A stretch of 64,000 bases of DNA from an uncultured Desulfobacter sp. (GCF_963664415.1 NZ_OY761445.1:2692501-2756500); one strand, 5' to 3'. Shown: positions 52,643 to 63,460, counted from the stretch's first letter. Notes: generated by a model from the sequence alone, not told the origin. Translations and numbers: made by a program.

Positions 52643-54352
52643 TCAAGCCCCCTGATGAACCGTAATCTGTGGAAAAGGAATATCCCAGTCGTATTGGGAA
52701 GCCGCATCAACACACCATCTTTGGATGGCGCGATTTAAACGGTTGTATATAGGCGCCTGGCTGCCTTTAAAATCGGCAATCACAACAAGATCAAGAGAAG
52801 AAGCCCCGGCTTCGGCAAATTCCACTTTCAGACTCAGCAGCTCTTCAGCATACCCTTCTTTTTCAATATTAGCTTGAATAAAGGCCAACAAAAGATCAGG
52901 AATAGCTGTGGTGGCATCTTTCTGGTGACCATAACCAACACCGAAGGGCACCTTGAGTCTAAAATTCACAGAGAGGTTCAAAGGTGTCATCCCTAAAAAA
53001 TCCGCCGTCTGATAGGTCTTTTTGGCACCGCCTCTTAATACCAATTCCACGGTTTCATGGCTCAAATGGGTCACGCCGCCCCGGGTGCCGTCGGAAAGGA
53101 TAACCCAGTCATTTTTCCGGCAGGGAAACCAGGATTCTTGACGATCAAATGTCCTGGATGTTTTGCCGACAAGTTCCGTAATGGGAATTCTCAGTGTAAT
53201 ACCCAAATCAGGATTTTCCAGCAGAGAATGAAAATTGATATGCTTAACCCGCCAAGGAACGCCCTTGTACATCATGCGCTCCCCTTCCCTGACCGCCCCG
53301 ACATTGAGCATCAGCTTGCTCGTATCCAGATACATGGGCAGGGTGGCCTTGGCCGCCCATATCACGCCCATAATAAAGATAATGGTCAGGGAAAGCAGTA
53401 CCCAGTCCTCCACAAAATAAAAGACCGCGACGACCGCCAGCACCGTCAATACAAGTGTCATACCCCGATATATCAATTCAAGTACCCGTATATGAAAGGG
53501 GCGGTACTCCAATTTGTATCCGGGGACAAAACGAATCAGGTTCCGGTAGAAAAAACCAACCAAGAACACCACACCAATACAGGCCAGTATGGCCAAAATC
53601 AGGTACAGGCCCCGGGTTCTAAAAAATTTTTTAACAGAGTCCTGGGTGCTGTCAATGACGGATGCCTCTTGCCGCTCAATTTCGTCAAGCTTGAGCTGCA
53701 CCAGATCTACTTTGTTTTTTATCTGGCTTTCAAGACCTTTGTACTCGGGCAAAAGATTTTTAAGAGCTGATGCAAGTGCTTTATCTTTGGTCTGACCCAT
53801 CAAAGATTCAATGCGGGTTCTGGCCTTGATCGCCACGGGAAGCAACTCCTGGTAATTGGCCAGTTCATCATTGAGTTTTGATTTATGCCTGGCTTTAACC
53901 GTAAGTCGCTTAAGTTCCATAATCCCGGGTTCGGCCAGGGAGAGCAACTCCTCTTTCCAGTCAAACCGCTCTTTTTTCTTGGTCACAAACAAGCCGATTT
54001 CTACACCTGTGGCAGTCATTTCAAAATCGGTTGCAGCGTCAGCTATCTGTTTATCCAGTTCGGCAAGCTCTGCGGAGAGATATTGTTTTTCGGTTTCTGA
54101 ACTGGCCTTTTCCATGGCCTCTTTCTTTTCATCCATGCGCTGTTTCAGCGTTGTTTTGCTTTTGACGATGGATTTAAGAATTTCAAGGGTATTCTTCTGC
54201 TGCGCCTCAGCTTCCGGTGCAGACTGGCCATCTTTCTCAACCTGGGTCTGGGCCGTATCCCCGGGCGACGATGCCGCCGGTGCCTCCTGGCTGATTGCGA
54301 TACAGGGCAACAGGATCAATGCCGTAATGATAAGTGCTATGTATTTTTTCAT
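52643..54352 (-). CDS. MscS-family mechanosensitive channel with periplasmic coiled coil
   Basis: 569 residues from ATG 54352 (GGAG 9 bases upstream). A signal peptide ends near ISQ (about 22). A periplasmic Gln/Glu/Ala-rich coiled coil (about 60-230) is followed by membrane segments at about 245-265, 280-300 and 305-325. An MscS beta domain and C-terminal alpha/beta domain (about 360-560) follow. The pore helix sequence is not the standard AAxGAxG type, so channel activity is inferred from architecture. It protects against osmotic shock. Confidence 0.85.
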   Translation of the reverse strand: MKKYIALIITALILLPCIAISQEAPAASSPGDTAQTQVEKDGQSAPEAEAQQKNTLEILKSIVKSKTTLKQRMDEKKEAMEKASSETEKQYLSAELAELDKQIADAATDFEMTATGVEIGLFVTKKKERFDWKEELLSLAEPGIMELKRLTVKARHKSKLNDELANYQELLPVAIKARTRIESLMGQTKDKALASALKNLLPEYKGLESQIKNKVDLVQLKLDEIERQEASVIDSTQDSVKKFFRTRGLYLILAILACIGVVFLVGFFYRNLIRFVPGYKLEYRPFHIRVLELIYRGMTLVLTVLAVVAVFYFVEDWVLLSLTIIFIMGVIWAAKATLPMYLDTSKLMLNVGAVREGERMMYKGVPWRVKHINFHSLLENPDLGITLRIPITELVGKTSRTFDRQESWFPCRKNDWVILSDGTRGGVTHLSHETVELVLRGGAKKTYQTADFLGMTPLNLSVNFRLKVPFGVGYGHQKDATTAIPDLLLAFIQANIEKEGYAEELLSLKVEFAEAGASSLDLVVIADFKGSQAPIYNRLNRAIQRWCVDAASQYDWDIPFPQITVHQGA

Positions 54353-54482
54353 TTGCTTATTCTCCGGACCCATGGGCCTTATAAAATTATTCCATAAAGA
54401 TGAAACTAAAAATCAATTCAGTGGTATACTGAACCTCATTTTTTTTCAAGTGCCGGCGAGATTCTAAACACAGAAAAAGAAA

Positions 54483-54514
54483 AGGGGCGAAACACATAAA
54501 ATGCCCTCGCCCCT
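54483..54514 (-). terminator. terminator after PFOR
   Basis: AGGGGCG pairs with CGCCCCT around an 18-base loop. On the minus strand it is followed by TTTTCTTTTT, about 30 bases after the PFOR stop. Confidence 0.82.
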
Positions 54515-54545
54515 GAATCATTACGATTTTAATTATTATTAAACT

Positions 54546-57500
54546 TTATTCTTTTTTTCCGGCATCCGCCATCATTTTAAGCATGGCATATTTTTCCTCA
54601 ACCTCTTGTCCAAGGGCGGCTCTCAACCTTTTGGACTCCTCGGGAAAACTCTTTTCCAGTGCCGCAAACCGCACTTCACCGCTTAAGAACTCCTGCAGGC
54701 TGCCGTCGGGTTGTTTACAGTCAAGGGTAAAGGGATTTTTACCTTCCTCGGCAAGCTGGGGATTGAACCGGAAAATTGGCCAGTAACCGGATTCAACAGC
54801 CAGTTTTTCCTCTTCCTGGGTTTTACCCATGCCTTTTTTAATACCCTGGTTGATACACGGTGCATAGGCGATGATCAGGGAAGGTCCGGGATAGTTTTCC
54901 GCTTCCAGGATTGCTTTAAGCGTCTGGTTTTTACTGGCACCCATGGAGATGGTTGCAACATAAATATACCCATAACTCATCATCATCCGGGCCATATCTT
55001 TCTTCCCAATTTTTTTCCCGGATGCAGCATATTTGGCAATAGCCCCTGTTGGCGTGGCCTTGGAGGACTGGCCGCCCGTGTTGGAGTAGACTTCGGTATC
55101 CAGCACCAGGATATTAATGTCATCCCCTGATGCCAATACATGATCCAAACCACCGAAACCAATATCATAGGCCCAACCATCACCACCGAATACCCAGTGG
55201 GATTTTTTCACGAATAGATCATTTTCGCCATAGATCTCTTTAAGAATGCCGGAGGATGCATCTTTGAGGAGTTGCTTAAGTTCACTTCCGTATTTTTGGG
55301 ACGCTTCAAGATTGTCCATTCCGGCGATCCAGCCTTCCATGGCCGCTTTAATCTCATCGGAAACACCCTCTTCGATGGCCTTTTCCATCTTTGCGGCCAG
55401 AGTTTTACGTCTGGATTTTGTGGCCAGCAACATACCGTAACCGTATTCGGCAGCATCCTCAAACAGGGAAGATGCCCAGGCAGGACCCTGGCCGTCGGCA
55501 TTGGTGCAATAAGGCATAGACGGCGCAGATCCACCCCATATGGAAGAGCAGCCCGTGGCATTGGCAACGGTCATTCTCTCGCCAAAAAGCTGGGTGATCA
55601 GTTTCACATACGGCGTTTCCCCACAGCCTGAGCATGCACCGGAGAATTCAAGCAACGGTTTCCAAAACTGACTGCCCTTGAGCGTGTCGCGTTTCATAAG
55701 ATCCGTCTTGAACGGAACAGTCAAAGAAAATTTGTGATTCTCTTTTTCCACGTCCACCTGGGATGCCAGCGGTTTCATTACAAGGGCCGGTGTCTTGGCA
55801 GGACAGATATCCGCGCAGTTACCGCACCCCTGGCAGTCAAGGGGATTGACCTGAATTCTGAATTTCAACTCTTCCATGCCCTTGCCTTTGGCGTCAACCG
55901 TGCCAAAGGATGCCGGGGCATCTTTGAGTTCATCCGCTGTGGCCACAACAGGGATAATGGCAGCATGGGGACATACAAAGGAGCACTGATTGCACTGGAT
56001 GCAGTTGTCGGCAATCCACTCGGGCACGTTGATGGCCACCCCGCGTTTTTCATACTGGGATGTACCTGCCTCAAACACACCATCCACGGAAAAGGCGGAC
56101 ACCGGCAGGTCGTCGCCTTCCTGGACATTGATCTTACGCATTACATTATCCACAAAAGGTGTGGCCGGCTCCTCGATTCTGGGCTGATCTTGGGCGTCTT
56201 TCCAGGATTCGGGCACATCCACTTTCACCAGGTTATCCAGGGTCTTGTCAACAGCCTCAATATTCATGTTGACGATGGCGTCGCCCTTTTTGCCGAATTT
56301 CTTTTTAATATCGGTTTTGAGCAATTCAATGGCAGTGTCAACGGGAAGGATATTTGCCAAATTAAAAAAGCAGGTCTGCATAATCATATTGATGCGGTTG
56401 CCAAGACCTATTTCACCGGCAATTTTCACGGCGTCAATGTTGTAGAAATTCAGCTTTTTCTCATATATGGTGCGGCGAACATGGCCCGGAATATGTTTTT
56501 CCAGATCCGCAATGGTACCCCATTCGGAGTTCAGCAGAAAGGTGCCGCCCGGCTTAATTCCCATAAGTACATCGTATATTCCCACATAGTTTGACTTGTG
56601 ACAGGCCACGAAATCCGGAGAATCAATCATATAGGTGCTTTTGATTTTCACATCCCCGAACCGCAGATGAGAAACCGTAAGTCCACCGGATTTTTTAGAG
56701 TCATAGGCAAAATATCCCTGGGCATATTTATCGGTGTTGTCGCCGATGATTGTGATGGCTGACTGATTGGCGCCCACGGTTCCGTCGGACCCAAGGCCCC
56801 AGAACTTGGCCGAGACAGTGCCTTCAGGCGCTGCGTCAAATCCTTTTTCAACATCCAGGGATGTGTGGGTGACGTCATCAATGATGCCCACGGTGAAATG
56901 ATTTTTCGGAGACAGGGCCTTCATGTTGTCATATATGGCTTTAACCATGGAGGGATTGAATTCCTTTGAGGATAACCCGTAACGGCCACCGATGATCCGG
57001 GGACCTTCGCCATGTTCCATAAAGGCGGTGCAGACATCCTGGTACAAGGGCTCGCCTAAAGCACCGGGTTCCTTGGTCCTGTCAATCACCGTCAGGGTCT
57101 CAACTGATGCCGGAACAGTACGCAAAAATTCTTCAATGTCAAAGGGTCTGTACAAACGCACTTTTATCAACCCGAGACGTTCACCCATGCCGTTGAGCTT
57201 TTCAATGGTCTCTTCAATGGCTTCACAACTGGAACCCATGGCCACAACAACGCGATCCGCTTCAGGATCACCCACATAATCAAAGGGCTGATAACGGCGA
57301 CCGGTAAGATCACCGACCTTTTTCATGTAGTGTTTAACAATGGCGGGCACTTTGAGGTAGAAAGAGTTGGTCGCCTCCCTGCCCTGAAAATAGATATCCG
57401 GATTCTGGGCGGAGCCCCTGGTGTCGGGGTGTTCAGGATTCATAGCCCTGGCCTTGAATGCCCAGTAAGCGTCATAGTTGAATAAGGACGCCATTTCCTC

Positions 57501-58064
57501 GTATTCAATCATTTCAATTTTCTGAATTTCATGGGAGGTTCTGAACCCGTCAAAGAAATGGAGGAACGGCACCCGGGCATCCATGGTTGCAAGGTGTGCC
57601 ACAAGGGCCAAGTCCTGGGCTTCCTGGACAGAGTTGGATGACAGCATGGCAAAACCGGTCTGCCTGGCGGCCATAACATCCTGATGATCTCCGAAGATGG
57701 AGAGGGCATGGGCGGAAATGGCGCGGGCGGTTACATGAAAGACACAAGGAAGCAGTTCACCTGCGATCTTATACATATTGGGTATCTTGAGCAACAGGCC
57801 CTGGGATGCCGTAAAGGTGGAGGTTAAAGCACCTGCGGCAAGAGAGCCGTGGACGGCACCGGCAGCACCGGCCTCGGACTGCATCTGTTTGATGTCCAGG
57901 ATCTGTCCGAAAATGTTTTTTCTTCCCTTTGATGCCCAGGAGTCGGCAATTTCACCCAGAGGGCTGGAAGGTGTGATCGGGTAAATTGCCGCCACCTCGC
58001 TCATGGCGTATGCCACATGGGTTGCTGCGGTATTCCCGTCAATGGTCTGCATTCTTTTTTTCAT
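54546..58064 (-). CDS. nifJ: pyruvate:ferredoxin (flavodoxin) oxidoreductase, single chain
   Basis: 1172 residues, normal for the fused enzyme. Domain order: pyrimidine-binding (TAATHVAYAMSEVAAIYPITPSS), transketolase-C-like, gamma domain, a two-cluster ferredoxin domain (CIQCNQCSFVCPHAAI and CQGCGNCADICPA, about 685-770), then the TPP-binding domain (CSGCGETPYVKL; GGDGWAYDIGFGG; VYSNTGGQSSKATPTG). It converts pyruvate and CoA to acetyl-CoA, CO2 and reduced ferredoxin or flavodoxin. A central enzyme of anaerobes. No neighbouring gene shares its operon. Confidence 0.98.
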   Translation of the reverse strand: MKKRMQTIDGNTAATHVAYAMSEVAAIYPITPSSPLGEIADSWASKGRKNIFGQILDIKQMQSEAGAAGAVHGSLAAGALTSTFTASQGLLLKIPNMYKIAGELLPCVFHVTARAISAHALSIFGDHQDVMAARQTGFAMLSSNSVQEAQDLALVAHLATMDARVPFLHFFDGFRTSHEIQKIEMIEYEEMASLFNYDAYWAFKARAMNPEHPDTRGSAQNPDIYFQGREATNSFYLKVPAIVKHYMKKVGDLTGRRYQPFDYVGDPEADRVVVAMGSSCEAIEETIEKLNGMGERLGLIKVRLYRPFDIEEFLRTVPASVETLTVIDRTKEPGALGEPLYQDVCTAFMEHGEGPRIIGGRYGLSSKEFNPSMVKAIYDNMKALSPKNHFTVGIIDDVTHTSLDVEKGFDAAPEGTVSAKFWGLGSDGTVGANQSAITIIGDNTDKYAQGYFAYDSKKSGGLTVSHLRFGDVKIKSTYMIDSPDFVACHKSNYVGIYDVLMGIKPGGTFLLNSEWGTIADLEKHIPGHVRRTIYEKKLNFYNIDAVKIAGEIGLGNRINMIMQTCFFNLANILPVDTAIELLKTDIKKKFGKKGDAIVNMNIEAVDKTLDNLVKVDVPESWKDAQDQPRIEEPATPFVDNVMRKINVQEGDDLPVSAFSVDGVFEAGTSQYEKRGVAINVPEWIADNCIQCNQCSFVCPHAAIIPVVATADELKDAPASFGTVDAKGKGMEELKFRIQVNPLDCQGCGNCADICPAKTPALVMKPLASQVDVEKENHKFSLTVPFKTDLMKRDTLKGSQFWKPLLEFSGACSGCGETPYVKLITQLFGERMTVANATGCSSIWGGSAPSMPYCTNADGQGPAWASSLFEDAAEYGYGMLLATKSRRKTLAAKMEKAIEEGVSDEIKAAMEGWIAGMDNLEASQKYGSELKQLLKDASSGILKEIYGENDLFVKKSHWVFGGDGWAYDIGFGGLDHVLASGDDINILVLDTEVYSNTGGQSSKATPTGAIAKYAASGKKIGKKDMARMMMSYGYIYVATISMGASKNQTLKAILEAENYPGPSLIIAYAPCINQGIKKGMGKTQEEEKLAVESGYWPIFRFNPQLAEEGKNPFTLDCKQPDGSLQEFLSGEVRFAALEKSFPEESKRLRAALGQEVEEKYAMLKMMADAGKKE

Positions 58065-58650
58065 AATCTGTCACCTCATTGAATGGTAATGCAAAGTAAG
58101 ATTTAATCCCAATATATAGAATCCATTGGACAATATAACAAAAAAACACAAAAAAATAACAAAAAAAACCGGTTTGTAGAAAATGCCGCAAACCGACCTT
58201 TTAAATTGCCTTCAACTGATAAATAAGCAATCAATTGCTTATTGAGCTTGTTCTATATCTCACAACTAAAAAAACCGGTCAAGACCTATTTTTCACACGG
58301 ACACACAGGAGAATTTTAAAGGCGCCTTACGCCACCAACGCCGGTACATCAAAGCATTCTTATACTAATGATAAAATAAGATTGACAATGAATGTATTCA
58401 CATTTATCGTAGTAGAATAATTACGAAATTCACATTTTTATTCGTCAAGCGTTAATACAGGGATTATCCTAACCTAAATCACAAGCTAAGCGAAACACTT
58501 TTCATAATTAGCAAAGCTGGACAACTCAGTTGATTTCAATTCACTTGGATATTCTCTTATATGGAAGCCTGCGTAACCTGTAAAAATCTTTTAATTTTCG
58601 TTGTGGGCTAAACCTCGGCATTGAAAAAGCAGGCCGGCCCATAGCTGTTA
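58065..58650. other. intergenic gap between PFOR and chemoreceptor
   Basis: About 590 AT-rich bases that should hold both divergent promoters. A CGGTTTG/CAAACCG hairpin lies at 58170-58195. No gene is supported. Confidence 0.55.
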
Positions 58651-58656
58651 TTTAGG

Positions 58657-60678
58657 ATGAATGCCATGAAAATCAGAACAAAAATGTTCCTTGTTTTTGG
58701 ATGTTCCGTTTTTTTGATTGTATCCATGCTTTCCATTTGGCTCTATTTTTCCATTAAAAGCGAAGTGAAAGGAGAACTTGACAGCCAAATAGCCAATACC
58801 ATCTCCGCCGTCAAAAAAAGTATGGGTGGGCTTGAGGATATCGCCATTAAAAATTATCTTAGAGCCATTACCGAAAAAGATAAGGATGTGGTCTCTTATT
58901 TTTATGGAAAGTTTAAAAAAGGCGAAATCTCCAAAGAAACGCTTAAGCAAAAGACATCCGAAATCATCTTAAACAAAAAAATCGGGGCCACCGGGTATGT
59001 TGCCGGCGTTTCCAGCAAAGGCATCTTAACAATTCACCCCAAAGCCGAAGGGGTAAACATAACAAAAGCGTCATTCTGGCCTAAGGTGGAAGCCTTGCTT
59101 AAAAACGAAACCAAGTCGGGATATCTTGAATACGACTGGAAAAATCCCAATGAAGACAAACCAAGAAAAAAGGCCGGTTATATCACTTATTTTGAGCCCA
59201 TGGACCTTATCCTCTGGGCTTCTTCTTACAAGTCGGAATTCACCCAGCTTATCAAATCCGAAGATATGCACGATGCCATTCTTGCCATGAAAATTGGAAA
59301 TGACGGATATCCGTATGTCTTCAACTATGAAGGGGATATGCTAATCCATCCTTATCTTGAAGGTAAAAATGTTTACGCGGTGAAAAGTCACGACGGCCAA
59401 CATATTTGTCAGACTATGATCCGTGAAAAAAAAGGCGAATTGGAGTATGACTGGAAGGATGCTGACGGTAAGGTACGCAAAAAAATACTATTATATGATA
59501 ATATCCCTGATAAAAAACTGATTGTGGCGATAGGCGTTTATAAAGATGAACAGTATGGTCTATTGAGCACAATTAGAAACGTCCTCATCATAGCCTTTTG
59601 TGTCAGCATGGCCATAGTTTTCTTTTTAGTCTTATTTTTCAGCAACCGCCTGACAAAACCCATTATAGAAGGTGTCGAATTTTCAAAAAAAATGTCCCAA
59701 GGAGATTTCACGGGGAAACTGGAAATCCATCAAAAGGATGAAACCGGTCAATTGGCGACAGCATTAAATTTGATGACCGAAAATATAGGAACAATTTTCA
59801 AACAACTCCAAAACAGCATCGAAGACCTATTATCATCCTCAGAAGATCTATCCGAGATTTCACAAAAGATGGCCCAGAATTCCACCCAAATGACCGGAAA
59901 TTCCGATTCCCTTTCCATAGCGGCAAATGAAATGAACACCAACCTTGCCACGGTCTCCGAGGCCAGCGACAGTGTTATGGACAATATCAATTCAGTGGCT
60001 TCGGCCACAGAACAAATGTCCGGTACAATTAATAAAATTGCAGAAAGATCAGAAACAGCCAGATCTATATCGGATAAGGCCGTCACCTACGCCGGAGAGG
60101 CTTCAGAACTTGTGGATGCCCTTGGCAAAACCGCATTTGAAATCAACCATGTGACTGAAACCATAGAAGACATATCAAAACAGACCAACCTTCTTGCGTT
60201 GAACGCAACAATTGAAGCGGCTAGAGCCGGAGAGGCAGGCAAGGGATTCTCCGTTGTGGCCAACGAGATCAAAGCCTTGGCAGGCCAAACCTCTGAAGCC
60301 ACCGAGGAGATTCAAAATCAAATCAACAAAGTTCAGCACGCGACCTCTGAAACCGTCACAAAAATAAAGGATATTTCCGACATCATCCAAAATGTAAACG
60401 AAATCGTGTCCGACATTGCTTCTGCAGTGGATGAACAATCCTCAACTACCGGAGAAATAGCCGAAAATATGAGCCGTACGTCATCCAAGATGCAGGAGGT
60501 TAATGAAAACGTGTCAAGAAACGCTGAATTTTCTGAACAAATCGCAGAACAGATTTCCGGGGTTCATAACGTGGCCTCTGAGATGGAGGAGATCAGTTCA
60601 GCCATCGGCCAAAAATCCGGATCTTTCAGACAACTGGCCCAGGAGGTAAAATCCATGTTGTCTAAATTCCGATTGTAA
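58657..60678 (+). CDS. methyl-accepting chemotaxis protein with Cache sensor
   Basis: About 673 residues; the start may instead be ATG 58666, which AGGA fits better. First membrane helix at about 8-30. A double Cache-type periplasmic region (about 50-300) has two similar blocks, GATGYVAGVSSKGILTIHPKAEG and GNDGYPYVFNYEGDMLIHPYLEG, each followed by LEYDWK. The second helix is at about 310-335, then HAMP, then the cytoplasmic signalling domain with hairpin tip ISKQTNLLALNATIEAARAGEAGKGF. It senses a small ligand and controls CheA. No che genes are nearby. Confidence 0.94.
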   Translation: MNAMKIRTKMFLVFGCSVFLIVSMLSIWLYFSIKSEVKGELDSQIANTISAVKKSMGGLEDIAIKNYLRAITEKDKDVVSYFYGKFKKGEISKETLKQKTSEIILNKKIGATGYVAGVSSKGILTIHPKAEGVNITKASFWPKVEALLKNETKSGYLEYDWKNPNEDKPRKKAGYITYFEPMDLILWASSYKSEFTQLIKSEDMHDAILAMKIGNDGYPYVFNYEGDMLIHPYLEGKNVYAVKSHDGQHICQTMIREKKGELEYDWKDADGKVRKKILLYDNIPDKKLIVAIGVYKDEQYGLLSTIRNVLIIAFCVSMAIVFFLVLFFSNRLTKPIIEGVEFSKKMSQGDFTGKLEIHQKDETGQLATALNLMTENIGTIFKQLQNSIEDLLSSSEDLSEISQKMAQNSTQMTGNSDSLSIAANEMNTNLATVSEASDSVMDNINSVASATEQMSGTINKIAERSETARSISDKAVTYAGEASELVDALGKTAFEINHVTETIEDISKQTNLLALNATIEAARAGEAGKGFSVVANEIKALAGQTSEATEEIQNQINKVQHATSETVTKIKDISDIIQNVNEIVSDIASAVDEQSSTTGEIAENMSRTSSKMQEVNENVSRNAEFSEQIAEQISGVHNVASEMEEISSAIGQKSGSFRQLAQEVKSMLSKFRL

Positions 60679-60971
60679 AACGACCAGGCAATTTCCATGG
60701 CCCACAACACTCGGCACCCTGAAAAAAGGTATTCCAGAGCCGAGGTTATCCACTCCTTTGGCCGGAGGGACCAGAGCTCGATGTGGCCGCCCTTAAACTA
60801 TTGGTCGGCAGCCTCGGTCGGTTTATAAGCCCAGAGGATGCGCAATCCACCGAGGCCGAAAGACGAGGAATAAAGATGGATTTTTTGCTCGCACATGCAG
60901 ACACTATTCAAGAGAAGGCATCCCGGTTCGATGCTGGGTGTTGCCCGGCAATCAAAACGATGCCAAGTGTG
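60679..60971. other. gap with possible gene remnants
   Basis: A frame around 60783-61004 (LGRFISPEDAQSTEAERRG) looks faintly like a degraded transposase, but I cannot identify it. Confidence 0.3.
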
Positions 60972-61292
60972 TCAAACAGATACAAACAAAAAACCGAACA
61001 ATGAAATTACAAGAAAATCCGGTGTCTTTAACATCAGCATAAGCGGCTGCATGATTGGAATAGACACCAACAGCACAATTGCTCCAAATATCCCACCAAG
61101 CATTGATGCAGAATATGCAGCACCAAACGCTCTGGCCGCCAAATTTCTTTTGGCCAGGGGATAACCGTCTTCCACTGTAATAATGGCGCCAACGGTTCCC
61201 GGAATACCAAAAAGAACGGCCGGGATAGTATCCGATGTTGTGGTTACGGATGCCAGTCCCAATATTAGTGCCATCGCAGAATACTCATCCAT
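60972..61292 (-). pseudogene. TctA transporter fragment
   Basis: About 106 residues from the N-terminal half of a tripartite tricarboxylate transporter TctA: TIPAVLFGIPGTVGAIITVEDGYPLAKRN is the conserved region, followed by membrane helices. The first helices and all the C-terminal part are missing. It was probably cut by past IS activity; an IS1634-like element lies next to it. Confidence 0.75.
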
Positions 61293-61448
61293 CTGATTTT
61301 AATAGATATTTAAAACTTAATGACTCTATCAACGAAATAGCGGTGACCCTGGGTTGGTGCACGTCTGCCAAACCCGTTCTGCTTGCAACGTACATTCCGC
61401 ACTCAATTTTATGGTTCTTTGACAATTTATTCAGCGTTTGCACAGCTC

Positions 61449-63119
61449 TTACGGAACAAAAAAGCATTCCGGCGGGACGTCCAAGGCTCTAAGGTACTGC
61501 ACTTGAGTATCATTTAGCGGCTTTGCTAATTTTCGTTGTCTTCCAACGGTTATAACTAATATGCTAAGAAACTTCGTAGTCATCATAAAGGCCGTCGGAC
61601 TATTTGTGGGCTTTTTTTTCCAGCCAGGCAACCGTTTCCCCGTCTTTTTTACATGCAGCTTCAAGTTTCGTTCTATTAGCCGCCAGAGCAACAAAGAAAG
61701 CAGGAGAATTAGCCCAAGCGCTTCCACCCGTTTCGGCTTCTTCAGAAAGATGGCATTCACAATGGCTGGATCTTTCAGGAACCCGAAATTTTTTTCGATC
61801 CCATCCTGTTCTTTGTAAAGCCTGAGGAGCTCGACTCCTGGCCACTCCTGTTCGTCAGCCTGGGCCGGAACGTTGGTTATGAGTACAAAACAGCCCGCTT
61901 CAAGTCTGATCTTTTCTGTTTTTTCTGGATCTTCTTCGACAGTTGCCTTCAGTTCATATTCAATGGATTTCGGCTTCCTGGCTTCCCCTTTTTTGGGACG
62001 TCCTTTGCCGTATTTGGGTACGTCAATGATCTCTGCTCGCAAGTTGTAAAGGCTTTTGTCTGCTGCTTTGACCAAAGTGCCGGCTGCCACCTCTGCATCC
62101 GGGCGACATTTGAAGGGTTGGAGAGTCGCCTCTTTGATTTTCTTTTCCAGCTGGTCTTTGCTGGTTTTTAATATTCGGTCGATGCGTTTCTGACGCCTTT
62201 TATCATGGGCACTGGAGTGATATACAATGGCCCGGTAGGCCCCATCACCAATGGTAGCGGTTGTTTCATAATAACGATAGGATGCGGGCGGTTTCTTTTC
62301 GCTTTGGCTTTCGGCCAAAGCCCCAATATCAACCCAGTTGTCGGCTGCAACAGCCTGGGCAATGGCATGCTTACATTCATTGAAATTAGCTGGCAATCGG
62401 CTTAAAAAACGGATGCCGTTTCCCTCCGCAGCTATAAGATTATCTGTGGTCACAAAGGCTGAATCTGCAACATAAATGGAGGCACCGGGCTTGAACCCAT
62501 GTTCGGCCATGTGTGATGAGATATGAGATAAAAGCTCATTGTTCAGGGTCTTGTCTGAAGCATTCCCGTCCTGGGTTTTTCCTATGATCGGAATATTTCG
62601 GTCTACACACAACATGGACACCATGAACTGCTTCAAATCCGGACGTTTATCCTTGCTGTAACCGTAGGTGATATTCAATTGCGTATCGGGGTGATCTTCG
62701 TAAGCGCCAAAGACGGAGACAGAGGTCGTATCAAAGTGGTGGTGGCGCGTATCCAGTTTAAAACAACCAATGGCGTTTTGGGAAATCTGGGAAAATATCT
62801 TTTGAGTTCCAGTCTCAAAAAGTTTGTCCAATACCCGCCCCAGATTTGTGTCGTTAAATTTATCGGGGCTGATGGGTTTGCCAAAAAGCAACTCGGTATC
62901 CATTTCGTCGAAAGCTTCTTCAAGTCTGTACAAAGGAGTCCTTCCGGAGACCGTATCCATAATCATCCCAAGCACCGCATCACCTGGCGATAGATCCATT
63001 TTGCTATCTGTCATGGTATTGATCGTTTCAACCAGATTGATACGTTTGGCGTACTCTTTGAAAATCGGAAGAAATTTTACATCTGTGAAATTCCATTCCT
63101 CGGTACCTGGGATGTTCAT
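61449..63119 (-). CDS. IS1634-family transposase
   Basis: 556 residues with a DUF4277-like N-terminal domain (LSPGDAVLGMIMDTVSGRTPLYRLEEAF, about 43-70). Catalytic features: Asp in FDTTSVSVFG, Asp in IYVADSAFV and Glu in YKEQDGIEKNFGFLKDP. A long Lys-rich insertion lies between the last two. GAGGGAG precedes the ATG. It appears complete. Confidence 0.9.
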   Translation of the reverse strand: MNIPGTEEWNFTDVKFLPIFKEYAKRINLVETINTMTDSKMDLSPGDAVLGMIMDTVSGRTPLYRLEEAFDEMDTELLFGKPISPDKFNDTNLGRVLDKLFETGTQKIFSQISQNAIGCFKLDTRHHHFDTTSVSVFGAYEDHPDTQLNITYGYSKDKRPDLKQFMVSMLCVDRNIPIIGKTQDGNASDKTLNNELLSHISSHMAEHGFKPGASIYVADSAFVTTDNLIAAEGNGIRFLSRLPANFNECKHAIAQAVAADNWVDIGALAESQSEKKPPASYRYYETTATIGDGAYRAIVYHSSAHDKRRQKRIDRILKTSKDQLEKKIKEATLQPFKCRPDAEVAAGTLVKAADKSLYNLRAEIIDVPKYGKGRPKKGEARKPKSIEYELKATVEEDPEKTEKIRLEAGCFVLITNVPAQADEQEWPGVELLRLYKEQDGIEKNFGFLKDPAIVNAIFLKKPKRVEALGLILLLSLLLWRLIERNLKLHVKKTGKRLPGWKKKPTNSPTAFMMTTKFLSILVITVGRQRKLAKPLNDTQVQYLRALDVPPECFFVP

Positions 63120-63170
63120 ATTTTGCTCCCTCTTCGTTTTGAGTTTTTTTTGGGGAGCACCATAAACTAA
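61449..63170 (-). mobile_element. IS1634-family element
   Basis: One intact transposase gene with about 50 bases upstream. Terminal repeats were not resolved, so the limits are approximate. It is not the same element as the truncated one at 10832-12326. Confidence 0.6.
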
Positions 63171-63238
63171 ATAATTGGTGTTTGTCTAGACAAACTTTTT
63201 TTATTTATTATACTTTTGTGAAGTGTTTGAAAATCAGG

Positions 63239-63460
63239 TTAACATGTTGATTTTATATTATTTAAAATTGTATGTGTTTTGTCGATTGAAGGTGCGGAAA
63301 ATACGTTGCAAAACCGGTATTGACGCAGTTGTTCTTCAGTGATATCGTAAAATGGTTTATTGTAGAAGCACCGTAGTTTCAAAATCGCGCCGGTATAGTT
63401 TTGAATATTTCTTTTCGCATAACCGGTGCCCGGGATATCTTTTTTAGAATGTTTGATTAA
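63239..63460 (-). pseudogene. tyrosine recombinase relic (IS91-associated type)
   Basis: The minus frame contains GYAKRNIQNYTGAILKLRCF and YDITEEQLRQYRF, the N-terminal SAM-like domain of integrases that accompany IS91 elements (family form: GYAPRTQ...ITEEELRQY). The catalytic domain is absent. Only this fragment remains. Confidence 0.65.

Noticed and set aside
53057..53770. Long plus-strand frame opposite the MscS gene
   Set aside because: His/Pro/Gln-rich composition typical of an antisense shadow; the MscS frame has clear family features.
55734..56594. 286-codon plus-strand frame opposite PFOR
   Set aside because: Antisense shadow of a strongly conserved gene.
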